From an uncultured Planctomycetota bacterium (lineage in GTDB: Bacteria; Planctomycetota; Phycisphaerae; SM23-33): a stretch of DNA of 64,000 nt. Below, one piece after another: positions 27,407-37,986 of this stretch. Location of the stretch: assembly GCA_903892515.1 (NCBI GenBank), contig CAITIS010000031.1, positions 1-64,000 on the forward strand, given 5' to 3'. The first letter of the stretch is position 1, and each line of letters opens with the position of its first letter. Position numbers and translations under genes: made by a program. The notes below the pieces were generated by a model. It was given only the letters and a program-made list of their open reading frames with translations, was not told the origin of the DNA and did not search any database.

Positions 27407-30283
27407 CTACTTGCTGCTGAGTTGATCGATCGCCTCGGCCACTTGCTTGCGGAAGGCGTCGGTATCGCCAAGGGCTTCTCGCTCGCCCAGTTTGATTGCG
27501 TTCAGCCGCTTTTGAATGAGTTCCTGCGCCTGCTTGGCTTGCGGCATATCGCCCTTCTCGCGCGAGAGCCGATCCAGCGTCAGGAGCATCCGGTAGTCCA
27601 CCACGCCTTCGCGAACCCGCTCAAAGAGCAGGCTGGGGATCAGCCGGCCATCGGGGGAGGCGTTGACCCAGCAGAAATCCTCCTCGCGGGTATCGAGCCC
27701 GAAATACGGGTCGCCCGAGGCGACGTTCCAATGCCAGGCCAGGTGGAACTTGCAGCCGTACTGTTTGGCGGCCTTGTACAGGTAGTCGCCAAAGGTCCAC
27801 CGGCTGCAGCCGTTGTACATGCCCCACTGCCCGCCGATGCCGTGCAGGGCATTCACCGACGCCTCACTGTGGCCGCCCCAGGCGATGGCGTGGAAAGTCT
27901 TGTACAAGTTGAAGTGCATGTCGTTGGTGTCGCCCGTGACGCAACTGCCAAAGAGCGTGAACCACGGCGGCCCGTCGGGGAAGGCCTTGCGATACGCCTG
28001 GGCGTTCTCCGTGGCGGCCAGCACGTCCTCCTTGCCCGCCGGCTCATCGCCCAGCACGTAGTACACCGGTAGCCAGTTGTTCTGGTCGGCATGCTGCTGA
28101 ACGGCAGTAAAGACCGCCTTGATGAACTCGGAATAATCGCTGAAACCGGCCGCCTTCATCGCGTCCAAGTCCCGGTTGTACAGGTTCAGGCCCCCAAAGC
28201 CCACGTAGCTCAGAATCGGCATGGAGAAGCCCATGTCCCGCGCCATCTTCATCTGCGCGTCGGCCGTGGCGAAGTCGATGTCCGGCTTGCCGTCCTTAAA
28301 GCCGCGGTACGCCAGCGACGGCATGCCCGTAAAGCTGGTGAAGCCGCAGTCGCGGATCATTTTCAGGCTCGTCTGGGCCAGCTTGGCGTTAAAGGCCTGG
28401 GCCTCGGCATCCCCGCCGACCCACGGAATGGAAATGCTGTAGCCAAAGGGGCCCACGGGAATGTCCATGGCGTCCAGGCTGCCGTGAAGGACACTGGCCT
28501 CGACGGGCACCTCAATTGTGCCGGCCTTTTCCGTGGCGATTTTGACCGTCCCGGTGTACAGGCCCGGGGCCGCCGATGCGGGCACGTTGAGCCGCAGCCA
28601 GAAGCGGCGGGAAACACCCTGCGGCAGCGCGATGGAATTCTCCGGCCGGACGTATCGCGGCCTCATTTCGTACATCGTGCCTTCGTACACGGCCCGCGTA
28701 ATGCGATAAGAAACGTACCCCACGTCCACCGCCGAGCCGGGGATCTTGCTGCGACCGTCGCTCAAGTCGCTCACCGTAACGGTGGCTTTGCCCATATCCT
28801 TCAGCGGCAGCACGCACAGGTCGGCGGGCATGGACTGGCCCTTGAAGCCGGAGAACCCGAGCTTGACGAGGGCCTCACTGGCGGCGGGCTTGTCGTTGTA
28901 ATACACTTCGCTGTCGATGGACCGGGTAAAGAGCGTCGCGCCGCGCTGCTGGTCCTGCCCGCTGGGAGCAAAGTCATTGCCGGTGGGAACGTGCGTGACT
29001 TCCTTGTTCTCGAGGTTGAAGAACCATTTCTGCTTGGCCTGCAGGTAGTCCAGGAACTTCTGCCCCTGGTCGGCCTTCTCCACCGGGTACACCACGATGG
29101 CCGAGACCGCGCACGCCAGCTCCGGGCCGTCAAACTCCAGCTTGAGCTGGCCGTCGTCCACCTTCACGTCGAAGACCTTCTCGTGGTAGCAGGGTTTGAC
29201 GTACTTCTCCCAGACGTCCAGGCCGGGCCAGTCTTCCACGTCATAGTGACTGAAGTGCCGGTCCTTGCGCTGGGCGAAGGTCATCTTCTCGTCCACCACC
29301 AGCTTGCCGTTGGCGGTCACCTTCCGCTGGAGGTAGGACTGCGTCTCGCCCCAGAAACCGGCCGACAGGTCGATGTTCATGAAGACGCGATACGTGCCGT
29401 TGGGCAGGTCGATGGCCACGCCGCCCTTTTCGATCGCCAGCGAGTCGCGGTACAGCGGATCGGGACGGAAGAAGTCCAGCGATCGTTTCATCTCCACAGG
29501 GCCGACAAGTTGCGTAAGCGGCAGCAGCCCAAAGCCGGTGGCCTTGCTGTAGAGGTCCGACGGCCCCAGCCGTGTAAAGCCGGGCATGACGGGGCTGATG
29601 TCGGTGCCCAGGTCGAAGGCTTTGAGGCCATCAAAGAGCAATGGCTGGGCGTCCGTTTCCTTCTCCAGTCGGATGTTGTCCAGGTACAACGCGTCGGTGT
29701 CGTCGTAGTTACACGACCACAGATCGCCGGCAAAGATCTTGAAGCTGACGAGCTTGAGCTTGCCCATCTCCAGCGGCTTGGCGGGCCGGCCCTTGCCGCC
29801 GCCACGGATGCCCGCGATCGGCAGCACCAGCGTGTTCTTGCCTGGCAGCACCGCGCCGAAAAGCTGGCCTTGCCACCAATGATGCCCCTGCGTGTTGTCA
29901 TCCTCCAGCAGCACCATGAAAACCTTGGGCGTCGGCGAGTCGCTGAAGACGTCGAGCTTGAGGTAGTCATAGCCGGCCCAGTCGAGCGGGCCCTGTAGTG
30001 AGAGCGTGCCGTTATGCACCTTCAAGGCCTTCTGGCCGTCGGTGGCGTGCTCGGCCACGACCTGCATCTTCGGGTCGGGCGGGGCCTTTTCCATGTCGGG
30101 GAATTCCAGCGTGACTGGCCCGTGGATGAACGGCTGGCTGTCCTCAAAGGACGCCACGGCCTTCACCGCCGGCGTGGCTGAACTTTTTTGAGTGGTTGGC
30201 GCCGGCGCATCGGCCGAGTACCCGATGGAGGCAACCGCAAAAGACGCGAGCACGAAAATGGCGTGAATGATCTTGCGAGTCAC
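27407..30283 (-). CDS. Large secreted glycoside-hydrolase-like (DUF4091-like) protein
   Basis: Signal peptide TRKIIHAIFVLASFAVASIGYSA; VYYVLGDEPAGKEDV; no close family recognised with certainty; GTG start. Confidence 0.6.
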   Translation of the reverse strand: MTRKIIHAIFVLASFAVASIGYSADAPAPTTQKSSATPAVKAVASFEDSQPFIHGPVTLEFPDMEKAPPDPKMQVVAEHATDGQKALKVHNGTLSLQGPLDWAGYDYLKLDVFSDSPTPKVFMVLLEDDNTQGHHWWQGQLFGAVLPGKNTLVLPIAGIRGGGKGRPAKPLEMGKLKLVSFKIFAGDLWSCNYDDTDALYLDNIRLEKETDAQPLLFDGLKAFDLGTDISPVMPGFTRLGPSDLYSKATGFGLLPLTQLVGPVEMKRSLDFFRPDPLYRDSLAIEKGGVAIDLPNGTYRVFMNIDLSAGFWGETQSYLQRKVTANGKLVVDEKMTFAQRKDRHFSHYDVEDWPGLDVWEKYVKPCYHEKVFDVKVDDGQLKLEFDGPELACAVSAIVVYPVEKADQGQKFLDYLQAKQKWFFNLENKEVTHVPTGNDFAPSGQDQQRGATLFTRSIDSEVYYNDKPAASEALVKLGFSGFKGQSMPADLCVLPLKDMGKATVTVSDLSDGRSKIPGSAVDVGYVSYRITRAVYEGTMYEMRPRYVRPENSIALPQGVSRRFWLRLNVPASAAPGLYTGTVKIATEKAGTIEVPVEASVLHGSLDAMDIPVGPFGYSISIPWVGGDAEAQAFNAKLAQTSLKMIRDCGFTSFTGMPSLAYRGFKDGKPDIDFATADAQMKMARDMGFSMPILSYVGFGGLNLYNRDLDAMKAAGFSDYSEFIKAVFTAVQQHADQNNWLPVYYVLGDEPAGKEDVLAATENAQAYRKAFPDGPPWFTLFGSCVTGDTNDMHFNLYKTFHAIAWGGHSEASVNALHGIGGQWGMYNGCSRWTFGDYLYKAAKQYGCKFHLAWHWNVASGDPYFGLDTREEDFCWVNASPDGRLIPSLLFERVREGVVDYRMLLTLDRLSREKGDMPQAKQAQELIQKRLNAIKLGEREALGDTDAFRKQVAEAIDQLSSK

Positions 30284-30528
30284 AGTGATGGCCCTTTCGG
30301 TGGATTGGGATTGGCAAGCACGGCTACATTGTACCTGAGCGGCAAAGGCCCTGCCAAGAGCGAGACTTCGGCCTCGACGGGCCGCTGGCACAGGCTCGTG
30401 AAACGCGACGTGGCAGGGCGTGGAAAAGCTTGCCGAAGTCTTGAGCTTGCGTGCAAGGTTGGTATCCTTTTATGCGAGTGTTGCGGGCGGACATGGACAC
30501 ATCAGGCATTTTCGACAGGAGCAGCATC

Positions 30529-31761
30529 ATGGGTATGGCGAATCGATCTGTGGGCGCGGTGGCGAGTTGTCTGATTCTTCTGGCGGGAACCTGCTTGTTC
30601 GCGGGTGACTGGCCGCAATGGCGCGGGGCCAACCGCGACGGCAAGGTCTCGGGCTTCACCGCGCCACTCAGTTGGCCTACGTCCATGGCAGCGAAGTGGA
30701 AGGTGACGGTCGGCCTGGGCGACGCTTCGCCGGCCCTGGTGGGCAATAAGCTGTACGTCTTCACGCGGCAGCAGGACGATGAAGTCACCCTCTGCCTCGA
30801 CGCCGACAGCGGCAAAGAGCTGTGGCGGGACAAGTACCCCGTTGGGGCCATCACCGGCCCGGCCGCAAAGGCGCACTCCGGCCCGCGCAGCTCTCCGACG
30901 GTGACCGACGGCAAGGTCGTCACGCTGGGCGTGACCGGCATTGTGTCATGCCTCGATGCCGCCACCGGCAAGCTCCTCTGGCGCAACGATGAATTCACCA
31001 AGGCGGCGCCGAAGTTCTTTACGGCCACCTCGCCGCTGGTCGTTGACGGCCTGGCGGTCATCCAACTGGGCGGCGAAGGCGATGCCGCCATCGTCGCCTT
31101 CGACCTGGCCAGCGGCAAGATCAAATGGAAATGGGCCGGAGAAGGCCCCGGCTATTCGTCACCGGTTGTGCTGACCGTCGATGGCGCCAAGCAAGTCGTG
31201 GCCCTGACGGAAAAGAGCGTCGTGGGCATTGACGCCAAGGACGGCAAAGGCCTGTGGCAGATTCCCTTCGCCGCCCAAGGCCGATCGTACAATGCCGCCA
31301 CGCCCATCGTCGACGGCTCGACGGTCATCTTCACGGGCCAGGGCCGCGGCACCAAGGCCGTCAAGATCGAAAAGCAAGGCGACAGCTTTGCCGTAAAGGA
31401 TCTCTGGAGCAACGACAAGATGGCCGTTCAGTTCAGCACGCCGGTCCTGGCCGATGGGCTGCTGCTGGGCATGTCGGACAAGGGCAACCTGTTCTGCCTC
31501 AACGCCAAGAACGGCGAGACGTGCTGGACGGATCCGGCCAAGCGCGGCGGCGGATATGCCGGCATGGTCGATGCCGGGAGCGTCATCTTCGCCCTGCCGG
31601 ACAATTCGGAACTGATCGCGTTCAAGCCGACCGACAAGGAATACTCCGAACTGGCCCGCATCAAAGTGGCCGACACGCCCACCTTCGCCCACCCGGTCAT
31701 CGCAGGCAAGAACATCTACGTCAAGGACCAGGACTCGCTGACGCTGTGGCTGCTGGAGTAG
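30529..31761 (+). CDS. PQQ-binding-like beta-propeller repeat protein
   Basis: DWPQWRGANRDGK; repeated LDAATGKLLW/FDLASGKIKWKW blades. Confidence 0.9.
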   Translation: MGMANRSVGAVASCLILLAGTCLFAGDWPQWRGANRDGKVSGFTAPLSWPTSMAAKWKVTVGLGDASPALVGNKLYVFTRQQDDEVTLCLDADSGKELWRDKYPVGAITGPAAKAHSGPRSSPTVTDGKVVTLGVTGIVSCLDAATGKLLWRNDEFTKAAPKFFTATSPLVVDGLAVIQLGGEGDAAIVAFDLASGKIKWKWAGEGPGYSSPVVLTVDGAKQVVALTEKSVVGIDAKDGKGLWQIPFAAQGRSYNAATPIVDGSTVIFTGQGRGTKAVKIEKQGDSFAVKDLWSNDKMAVQFSTPVLADGLLLGMSDKGNLFCLNAKNGETCWTDPAKRGGGYAGMVDAGSVIFALPDNSELIAFKPTDKEYSELARIKVADTPTFAHPVIAGKNIYVKDQDSLTLWLLE

Positions 31762-31819
31762 CGGCGGAAAACTGGACGCCGCCGAGTCAGCTGAAAGCAC
31801 GGACGCCTGGCAATAAGTG

Positions 31820-31932
31820 ACTATCTCAAAAGCCGATTCACCGCCGAGACCGCAAAGCCCGCGAAGCTGAAATGTTTCAAAGCAGCTTCTCTCTGCGTTC
31901 TTCGCGGTCTCCGCGGTGAGTTCTTAGATAGT
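31820..31932. repeat. Nested inverted repeat
   Basis: ACTATCT...CACCGCCGAGACCGC...GAAGCTG...CAGCTTC...GCGGTCTCCGCGGTG...AGATAGT. Confidence 0.88.
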
Positions 31933-31994
31933 TTCTAAGCGCCACTGCCAAGCCCGTTGTTCTGTTTCTTGCCGGCTGGCAGTACCATGACGGC

Positions 31995-33347
31995 ATGGGC
32001 AAGCGAAGCCTGGCGATCATCCTGCTGGTGGCACTCGCTCTGCGCTGCGCCCTGCTGCTGGCGTCGTGGCAGGCGCCCCAGCGTTTCTTCACTCCCGATA
32101 GCCGCGACTACAACCTGCTCGCCCACAACCTGCTCAATGACGGCGTCTTCACCCGCACCGGCCAGCCGGACCTGTTTCGCACGCCCGGCTACCCGGCCTT
32201 CCTGGCGGCCATGTATTGGCTCGCGCATAACTCGATCCCCTTCGCCGTGACGGTGCAGATCGCACTGGATGTATTCCAGTGCGCTCTGGTGTACGTGCTG
32301 GGCCGGCAGCTCTGCTCGCACAAGGTCGGGCTGGTCGCCGCCGCTTGCCAGGCGGTCTTTCCCTTGGCCATCGTCGGGGCCGTGCGCGTGCTTTCTGAAG
32401 GCCTGTTCGCCCTGTGCCTGACGGCCTGTCTCGTGCTGCTGGTGGAGTTGTACCGGCGCGGCAAGGGCTGGCCGTGGGCGCTGGCCGCGGGCGTGGTGCT
32501 GGGGCTGGGCTGTCTCATCCGGCCCATCGGCCTGCCGCTGGCGGTGCTGCTGGCGGGTGCGCTGCTGATCTCGCGCTGGCGGAACTGGCACTGGGCTGCC
32601 ATCTTCCTGGTCGGCACGCTGTGCGCCGTCGGCCCGTGGATCGCCCGCAACGAGCTCAAGACCGGCTATGGCCAGCTCTCGGGCGTGGGCGATTACAACC
32701 TGTTTTACTGCAACGCCCAGGTGCTGCTGGACGCGTACCCCGACCTGCCCCTCAACGTCGAGCAGGAGTGGCTGCTGCATGTGAAGCACACCTACCCCGA
32801 CTGGCCCACCGGCGAGCCGGAGTACCTGAACGACCCGGTGTTCCTGCGGGCGTGCCGGCAGCAGGGATCGGCCTTGATTCTGGCCCACCCGCTGCGCTAC
32901 GCCTGGGTGCACTTCAAGACGTCATGGAACATCTTCCTGCCCGCCGCCACCGACGTGCTGGAGGTGCTGGGCGTCACCTCCGGCGGCAAGGGCACGCTGG
33001 CGGTTTTGCAGCAGCGCGGGATCGTCGCGGCCGTGCGGCACTACTTCGGCGGCCAACTCTGGCCCATGCTGCTGTCGATTCCGATGATTCTGATTACGCT
33101 GGGGCTATATGTGCTGGCCCTCAAGGGCCTGTGGCAGCACGCGCGGCTGCACATGCCCGCGACGTGGTGGCTGCTGCTGATCGCGTTCGTGTACCTGGCC
33201 TTCACGCCCGGGCCGGTGGCGCTGCCGCGCTTCTGCGTGCCGCTGGCGCCGCTGATTTCCCTGGCGGCTGGAGCCGGGCTGGTGCTCGGGCGAAAGGCTT
33301 TAACCACGGAGGGCACGGAGAACACGGAGGCCATTCGTTCCTCGTGA
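31995..33347 (+). CDS. ArnT/PMT-like glycosyltransferase family 39 membrane protein
   Basis: SRDYNLLAHNLLNDGVFTRTGQPDLFRTPGYPAFLA; multi-TM; C-terminus runs into repeat (TTEGTENTE). Confidence 0.8.
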   Translation: MGKRSLAIILLVALALRCALLLASWQAPQRFFTPDSRDYNLLAHNLLNDGVFTRTGQPDLFRTPGYPAFLAAMYWLAHNSIPFAVTVQIALDVFQCALVYVLGRQLCSHKVGLVAAACQAVFPLAIVGAVRVLSEGLFALCLTACLVLLVELYRRGKGWPWALAAGVVLGLGCLIRPIGLPLAVLLAGALLISRWRNWHWAAIFLVGTLCAVGPWIARNELKTGYGQLSGVGDYNLFYCNAQVLLDAYPDLPLNVEQEWLLHVKHTYPDWPTGEPEYLNDPVFLRACRQQGSALILAHPLRYAWVHFKTSWNIFLPAATDVLEVLGVTSGGKGTLAVLQQRGIVAAVRHYFGGQLWPMLLSIPMILITLGLYVLALKGLWQHARLHMPATWWLLLIAFVYLAFTPGPVALPRFCVPLAPLISLAAGAGLVLGRKALTTEGTENTEAIRSS

Positions 33348-33519
33348 ACTCGTTCTTCGTGAATTCGTGAATTCGAGCGAAGGTGGGCCTCGCAAGACGG
33401 CGCTCGACCCAGCCTACGTGACTCGTGAACTCGCGAATTCTCATCCCCTGTATCCCCTGCATCCCTGCTAGTCTTGATCCCACTGGTCATAAACGCCCCA
33501 ATTCGCTACTCTAGCGCCG

Positions 33520-34281
33520 ATGCGGATTTTGCTGGTCAATGACGATGGCATCCTGGCCCCCGGGCTGGCGGCGTTGCGCGACGCCGTGGCCGATTTGGGC
33601 GAGGTGGCCGTGATCGCGCCAGACTCGCCCCAGTCGGCCGTTGGGCGCGCCCTCACGCTGCACGGGCCCATCGTGTGCGAACCCGTCCACGTCGGCGGGC
33701 AGTTCTGGGGCATCGGCGTAGGCGGCAGGCCGGCCGATTGCGTCAAGCTGGCGGTGCGCGAATTGATGGCCGAAATGCCCGACCTGGTGCTCTCGGGCAT
33801 CAACGCCGGCGCGAACGTGGGCGTGAACGTGTACTACAGCGGCACAGTGGCAGCGGCCGCTGAGGGCGCCCTGCTGGGCATTCCCTCGATCGCCTTTAGC
33901 CTCGAAACCGGCCAGGAGATCGATTTCGCCCTGGCTGCCAAACACTGTCGCGGCGTGCTCGACGGCCTGCTGGCGTTGCCCATTGGCCGCGGCGACCTGA
34001 TCAACGTGAACATCCCGCTGCTCAAGGAAGGCAACCCGCGCGGCGTCAAGGTCGTGCCGCAATCGACGGCCGCCATCTCCGAAAGCTATCACCGCCAGGA
34101 CGAGGGGCAACGCATGATCTTCCGCATGACCGACTATTACGAGCACGGGCCGCAGCACGCCGAGACGGACGTGACGGCCATGGGCGAAGGCTACATCACC
34201 GTCACGCCGCTGCACTCGGACATGACCAACCGCACCCGCCTGGGCCAGATGACGCAATTCCACTGGCCTAAGGTGACGTAG
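33520..34281 (+). CDS. surE: 5'/3'-nucleotidase SurE
   Basis: MRILLVNDDGILAPGLAALRDAV; APDSPQSAVGRALTLH; LVLSGINAGANVG. Confidence 0.95.
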   Translation: MRILLVNDDGILAPGLAALRDAVADLGEVAVIAPDSPQSAVGRALTLHGPIVCEPVHVGGQFWGIGVGGRPADCVKLAVRELMAEMPDLVLSGINAGANVGVNVYYSGTVAAAAEGALLGIPSIAFSLETGQEIDFALAAKHCRGVLDGLLALPIGRGDLINVNIPLLKEGNPRGVKVVPQSTAAISESYHRQDEGQRMIFRMTDYYEHGPQHAETDVTAMGEGYITVTPLHSDMTNRTRLGQMTQFHWPKVT

Positions 34282-34299
34282 CACGGCAGCGAATCGCGT

Positions 34300-34380
34300 A
34301 GCACAGCCGCTTTCGGCTGCTGTCTTTCGTAGCACAGCCACCCTCGGCTGTGGTTTTCGTAGCGCAGCTGTGGAGCATGT
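34300..34380. repeat. Family B hairpins
   Basis: gtagcacagccgctttcggctgctg; gtagcacagccaccctcggctgtgg. Confidence 0.8.
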
Positions 34381-34446
34381 AAGCGGGCCGAACGACGCCT
34401 GAGCCAACCTCAGCCTCGATACGCCCTGCATCAGTTGGAGACGAAC

Positions 34447-35121
34447 ATGAAACGAAGCCAGATCAATCAGGCCATCGATGACGCGCTGGCCCTGCTCGAG
34501 CAGCACGACTTTCATCTGCCCAAGTGGGCCCTGTGGACAAAGCAGCAGTGGCGGCAAGCCGGCGCGGAGGCCGACGAGATTCGCCGCTGCCAGCTTGGTT
34601 GGGATGTGACGGACTTCGCCAGCGGCGACTTCTCGGCCGTGGGCCTGACGCTCTTCACCATCCGCAACGGCCTGCCGGGCCAGCAGAGCCAAGGCGGCAA
34701 GGACTACTGCGAGAAGCTCATGTTCGTTGGGCCAGGCCAGGTGACGCCCTGCCACTTCCACTGGGCCAAGATGGAGGACATCATCAACCGCGCCGGCGGC
34801 GTGCTGGTGCTCCAACTCAACAATGCCCGCAAGGACGAGAGCATCGACACAATCGCACCGGTACAGGTGCAGGTCGATGGCATCACCACGAGTGTGCCGG
34901 CCGGCGGACGCATCGCCCTGGAGCCGGGTCAGTCCATCACGCTGCCGCCGTACCTGTATCATTCGTTCTGGGCCGAGCAGGGCAAGGTGCTCGCCGGCGA
35001 GGTCAGCCGGGTGAACGACGACGCCCGCGATAACCGCTTCCTGGCCCCGCTGCCGCGCTTCCCGGCCATCGAGGAAGATGCCGTGGCCAAGTACGTGCTA
35101 TGCACGGAGTATGCGAAGTAG
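34447..35121 (+). CDS. D-lyxose ketol-isomerase
   Basis: KMEDIINRAGG, GGKDYCEKLMFVGPGQVTPCHFHWAK, LPPYLYHSFWAE. Confidence 0.85.
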   Translation: MKRSQINQAIDDALALLEQHDFHLPKWALWTKQQWRQAGAEADEIRRCQLGWDVTDFASGDFSAVGLTLFTIRNGLPGQQSQGGKDYCEKLMFVGPGQVTPCHFHWAKMEDIINRAGGVLVLQLNNARKDESIDTIAPVQVQVDGITTSVPAGGRIALEPGQSITLPPYLYHSFWAEQGKVLAGEVSRVNDDARDNRFLAPLPRFPAIEEDAVAKYVLCTEYAK

Positions 35122-35139
35122 GACGGGCGTCGTAGCAGG

Positions 35140-36003
35140 CTACTCCGAGTCGCTCCTGGGCAGACGTTTCGCTTTCGGTTTTTCAGTCAGATAGTTCTGC
35201 CGGGTGATAACCTTTCGCCCCGACTTGGTCTCAAGCTGGCGACGCGCATTGCCCGCAACGGAACCGCCTTCGCGAGCTGCCTTCTTGTTCGGGATGAAGC
35301 CTTGGGAGTCCTTGTTACGGGCAATTTCAGTGGTGGCCGCTTCTCCAAGCATGGTGAAGATGAGTTCCAGATCCGTCATGTGGTCACGAAGGTTCTCTCG
35401 CTGGAGCCCTTTGAGCCTTTTGTAGTCAGAGGGTGTAAGCCCGAAGGTGGCCTTGGAAATCTCGGCGGTAAGAATCGCAAAACCTCTCTCGCCGGAGACC
35501 CCACGATTCCGCCATTCGTCAGTCAACTCGTCACGGACGGCGATACCTCGAACGCGTTTTTCGATCCAATCGTCGGGATAGCCCTTTTCCTTGTAGAGCT
35601 CCCGCATTCGCTGCTGAGAAAGTTCTGGGTTCTCGATCTCCTGAACGCGTTGGTAGCCGACGCTGGCGAGCCACTGCTTAAAGGGTTCTGCCCGGGGACT
35701 GGGAATGGACTGAATTAGGCGAAAGGCGGCTTCCGTATTCACGCAATCGGTGCTGTAAGCCTTTCCGTCAGAAGATATTAACCTCAGTTGTCTACAAATT
35801 GTAGATAACTCAAACCCGCTGGTGGCCCCCTCCCGCCGCTTCATGGCCGTCCAGTACTTGGTGGGTGAGTTGCTCTCGGTCAGGGCGGCGATGATGTCCA
35901 CTACCGAGAAGTACCACTGCCCCTCGACCAAGACGCGCCGAATTCGCTTGGCGCCGAAAACGACGATCTTGCCGTGTGAATTGTCGATGGATTCTTCTCT
36001 CAT
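35140..36003 (-). CDS. BRO-N domain (DinD/antirepressor-like) protein
   Basis: IRRVLVEGQWYFSVVDIIAALTESNSPTKYWTAMKRR...AFRLIQSIPSPRAEPFKQWLASVGYQRVQEIENPELSQQRMRELYKEKGYPDDWIEKRV. Confidence 0.88.
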   Translation of the reverse strand: MREESIDNSHGKIVVFGAKRIRRVLVEGQWYFSVVDIIAALTESNSPTKYWTAMKRREGATSGFELSTICRQLRLISSDGKAYSTDCVNTEAAFRLIQSIPSPRAEPFKQWLASVGYQRVQEIENPELSQQRMRELYKEKGYPDDWIEKRVRGIAVRDELTDEWRNRGVSGERGFAILTAEISKATFGLTPSDYKRLKGLQRENLRDHMTDLELIFTMLGEAATTEIARNKDSQGFIPNKKAAREGGSVAGNARRQLETKSGRKVITRQNYLTEKPKAKRLPRSDSE

Positions 36004-36035
36004 CGCGTTGCCCTTTTTTTTTGCACCTGCTGGCC

Positions 36036-36926
36036 TCATTCTGCTCCACGCCGATGCAATGGTTGTAACAGTCGGCCCGCCAGCCACACCAGCACAAACG
36101 CCGCGCCGATGGCCGGGCCGGGGGCGGGACAGGCGAGCAGCATCGCCGCCTGCGCGGGCAGCAGCAGCCACGCCAGAAGCCGAACATCGACGGCCCGCCA
36201 GGCCGACGCCAGCACGATCACAGCCAACCCCGCCAGCGCCGCCCGCTGCCACATCACGCCGGGTACGGCCAGGAATTGAAGATCCAGCAGCCACGCGCTC
36301 AACACGATCACCGGTACGATTGGCCGGCCAGGCAATGATGGTGACGACGGGGCGTCCCTGGTCGCGCCAGGGACTCGCCGCCGCTGCACGCACGCAACGT
36401 ATACACACAGCATCGCGGCGAACAGCCACGCCGTCGGGCACATGACGCCGCCAATGGCAGCAGCGCCGAAGAGCAGGCCGATCCCCCTGCCGGTTCCTGC
36501 CATGAGCGAAGCAGCGAAACCCTGCCCGCCCGCGTAGGCGCGAAAAAGCATCAAGGCCAAATACAATAGCGCCACCGATAGCAGGATTGGCCGCAGCGCC
36601 CACGCGGCCCCCACGCCCACAATGGCCAGGCCGGCCGCCAGCAGCACCGTTCCCCCACGGCCGCGATGTGCGTCCTGCCCTGGCGCCACAACCCGCCCCG
36701 CGAAGTGCAGAGCAAGATACGCCGCCCCGATCATCGCTATTCTGGCCACGGAAAGGGACGCGTCCAGCCACGCCGACGCCAGCAGCGCCCCAGCCATCGC
36801 GTCGCCAGGAACGGTCACCACTTCGCGAATGAGTATCCCCGCGCCACTTGAAGCCGCCTGGGGTCGCGCAGTCACTGACCCCGGTTGCTCCTCGCGCACC
36901 GGCATATCTTTCGACGCATCGGCCAT
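36036..36926 (-). CDS. Integral membrane protein, unknown function
   Basis: Many hydrophobic segments, 296 aa. Confidence 0.6.
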   Translation of the reverse strand: MADASKDMPVREEQPGSVTARPQAASSGAGILIREVVTVPGDAMAGALLASAWLDASLSVARIAMIGAAYLALHFAGRVVAPGQDAHRGRGGTVLLAAGLAIVGVGAAWALRPILLSVALLYLALMLFRAYAGGQGFAASLMAGTGRGIGLLFGAAAIGGVMCPTAWLFAAMLCVYVACVQRRRVPGATRDAPSSPSLPGRPIVPVIVLSAWLLDLQFLAVPGVMWQRAALAGLAVIVLASAWRAVDVRLLAWLLLPAQAAMLLACPAPGPAIGAAFVLVWLAGRLLQPLHRRGAE

Positions 36927-37007
36927 AGCCCGTAGGCTACAGGCACTCTACTGCCTGAGCAAGCAAGCTTGCCCGCCGGGGGCGCGCGTCAGGCCCAAGA
37001 ACAACAA

Positions 37008-37032
37008 GACGCGGCCGGGAACCGGTCGCGTC
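37008..37032 (-). terminator. Probable intrinsic terminator
   Basis: GACGCGGCCGG-GAA-CCGGTCGCGTC then CTTGTTGTT on the minus strand, downstream of 37120-37470(-). Confidence 0.6.
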
Positions 37033-37119
37033 TCGCACCCATGGGACTTGCCGCCTGAACGAGACGGCTGGGTATCGTGGCGTCGCGTTCTGGCTTGCAT
37101 GCCGGCGCGACGCACTGTT

Positions 37120-37470
37120 TTAGATGTCCAGTTCCTCCTCCTCTTCGCCCAAGCTCAGCCGGCTGAGCAGCCCCTTGGCCCGCGTGTAGCCTCTGTTGTA
37201 GGCGCGTTCCAGCGCGTTGACCAGTTGCTCATATTGCACCCTGGCTTGCTCGGAGCCTTGATTGACCTGCTCGGTCAGCGTGTCGATGAGGTCGCTCGTC
37301 TCGATTCGGTCGAAGATCTCCTCAACGTGCTCCTTGGCCCCTTCGATCGACTTGTTCAAACAGTCGCTCAGGGACGTAGCACACTCCGTGGCGCATTGCA
37401 TCAATGCGTCCAAGTTAACGGCCGTGCCGACGCCATGCGACTTGCCCTGTGGTTGTTTTCTTGTTGCCAT
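37120..37470 (-). CDS. Small acidic helical hypothetical protein
   Basis: 116 aa; lower composition bias than antisense frames; strong acidic tail. Confidence 0.6.
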   Translation of the reverse strand: MATRKQPQGKSHGVGTAVNLDALMQCATECATSLSDCLNKSIEGAKEHVEEIFDRIETSDLIDTLTEQVNQGSEQARVQYEQLVNALERAYNRGYTRAKGLLSRLSLGEEEEELDI

Positions 37471-37986
37471 TCCAGAACTCCTTGCTTTCGCAGGATGGAC
37501 CAGCCATCCTTGCCATAGTCAATTCTAGGCTTCACGCGACGCGGCGGTAATATATGCGTCTATAGGTGGTTACGGGGATGCCTTCAATCGCACGATCCAC
37601 CTGCAACATCGGTGGGTCATGGCAGTTGAACAGCAGTGTCCGCAACCTGCGGCCGTTAAAGGAGATGACATCGCTGTTAGCCCGAAGGGCGTCTGAAAGT
37701 AGCCCCGCCCCGGAGCGAAGCGCAGGGCGGGGAAGGATCGTCCGAGCATTCGAGCCCTTTATGGGCGACTGAATCTCTCATGCCAGAACGTTCCGTGTGG
37801 CGAGTTTCTCAACCCACCATGCTCCCACTGACGAGAGGTGGCAGGTTGGGAAACCGCCACAAAATCGAAAACGCCTTTGGTGACTGCTCGATCGGCCCTC
37901 CCGGCTGCCGTCCACGTTCGATAAAGAAAGCCGACAGAACGCATCCGCCGGCTCTTTGGAATCCCGCTGTTGCCTGTTGCCAGCCG

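Noticed and set aside
28091-29998. 635-aa + strand ORF
   Set aside because: Antisense shadow of the secreted GH-like gene.
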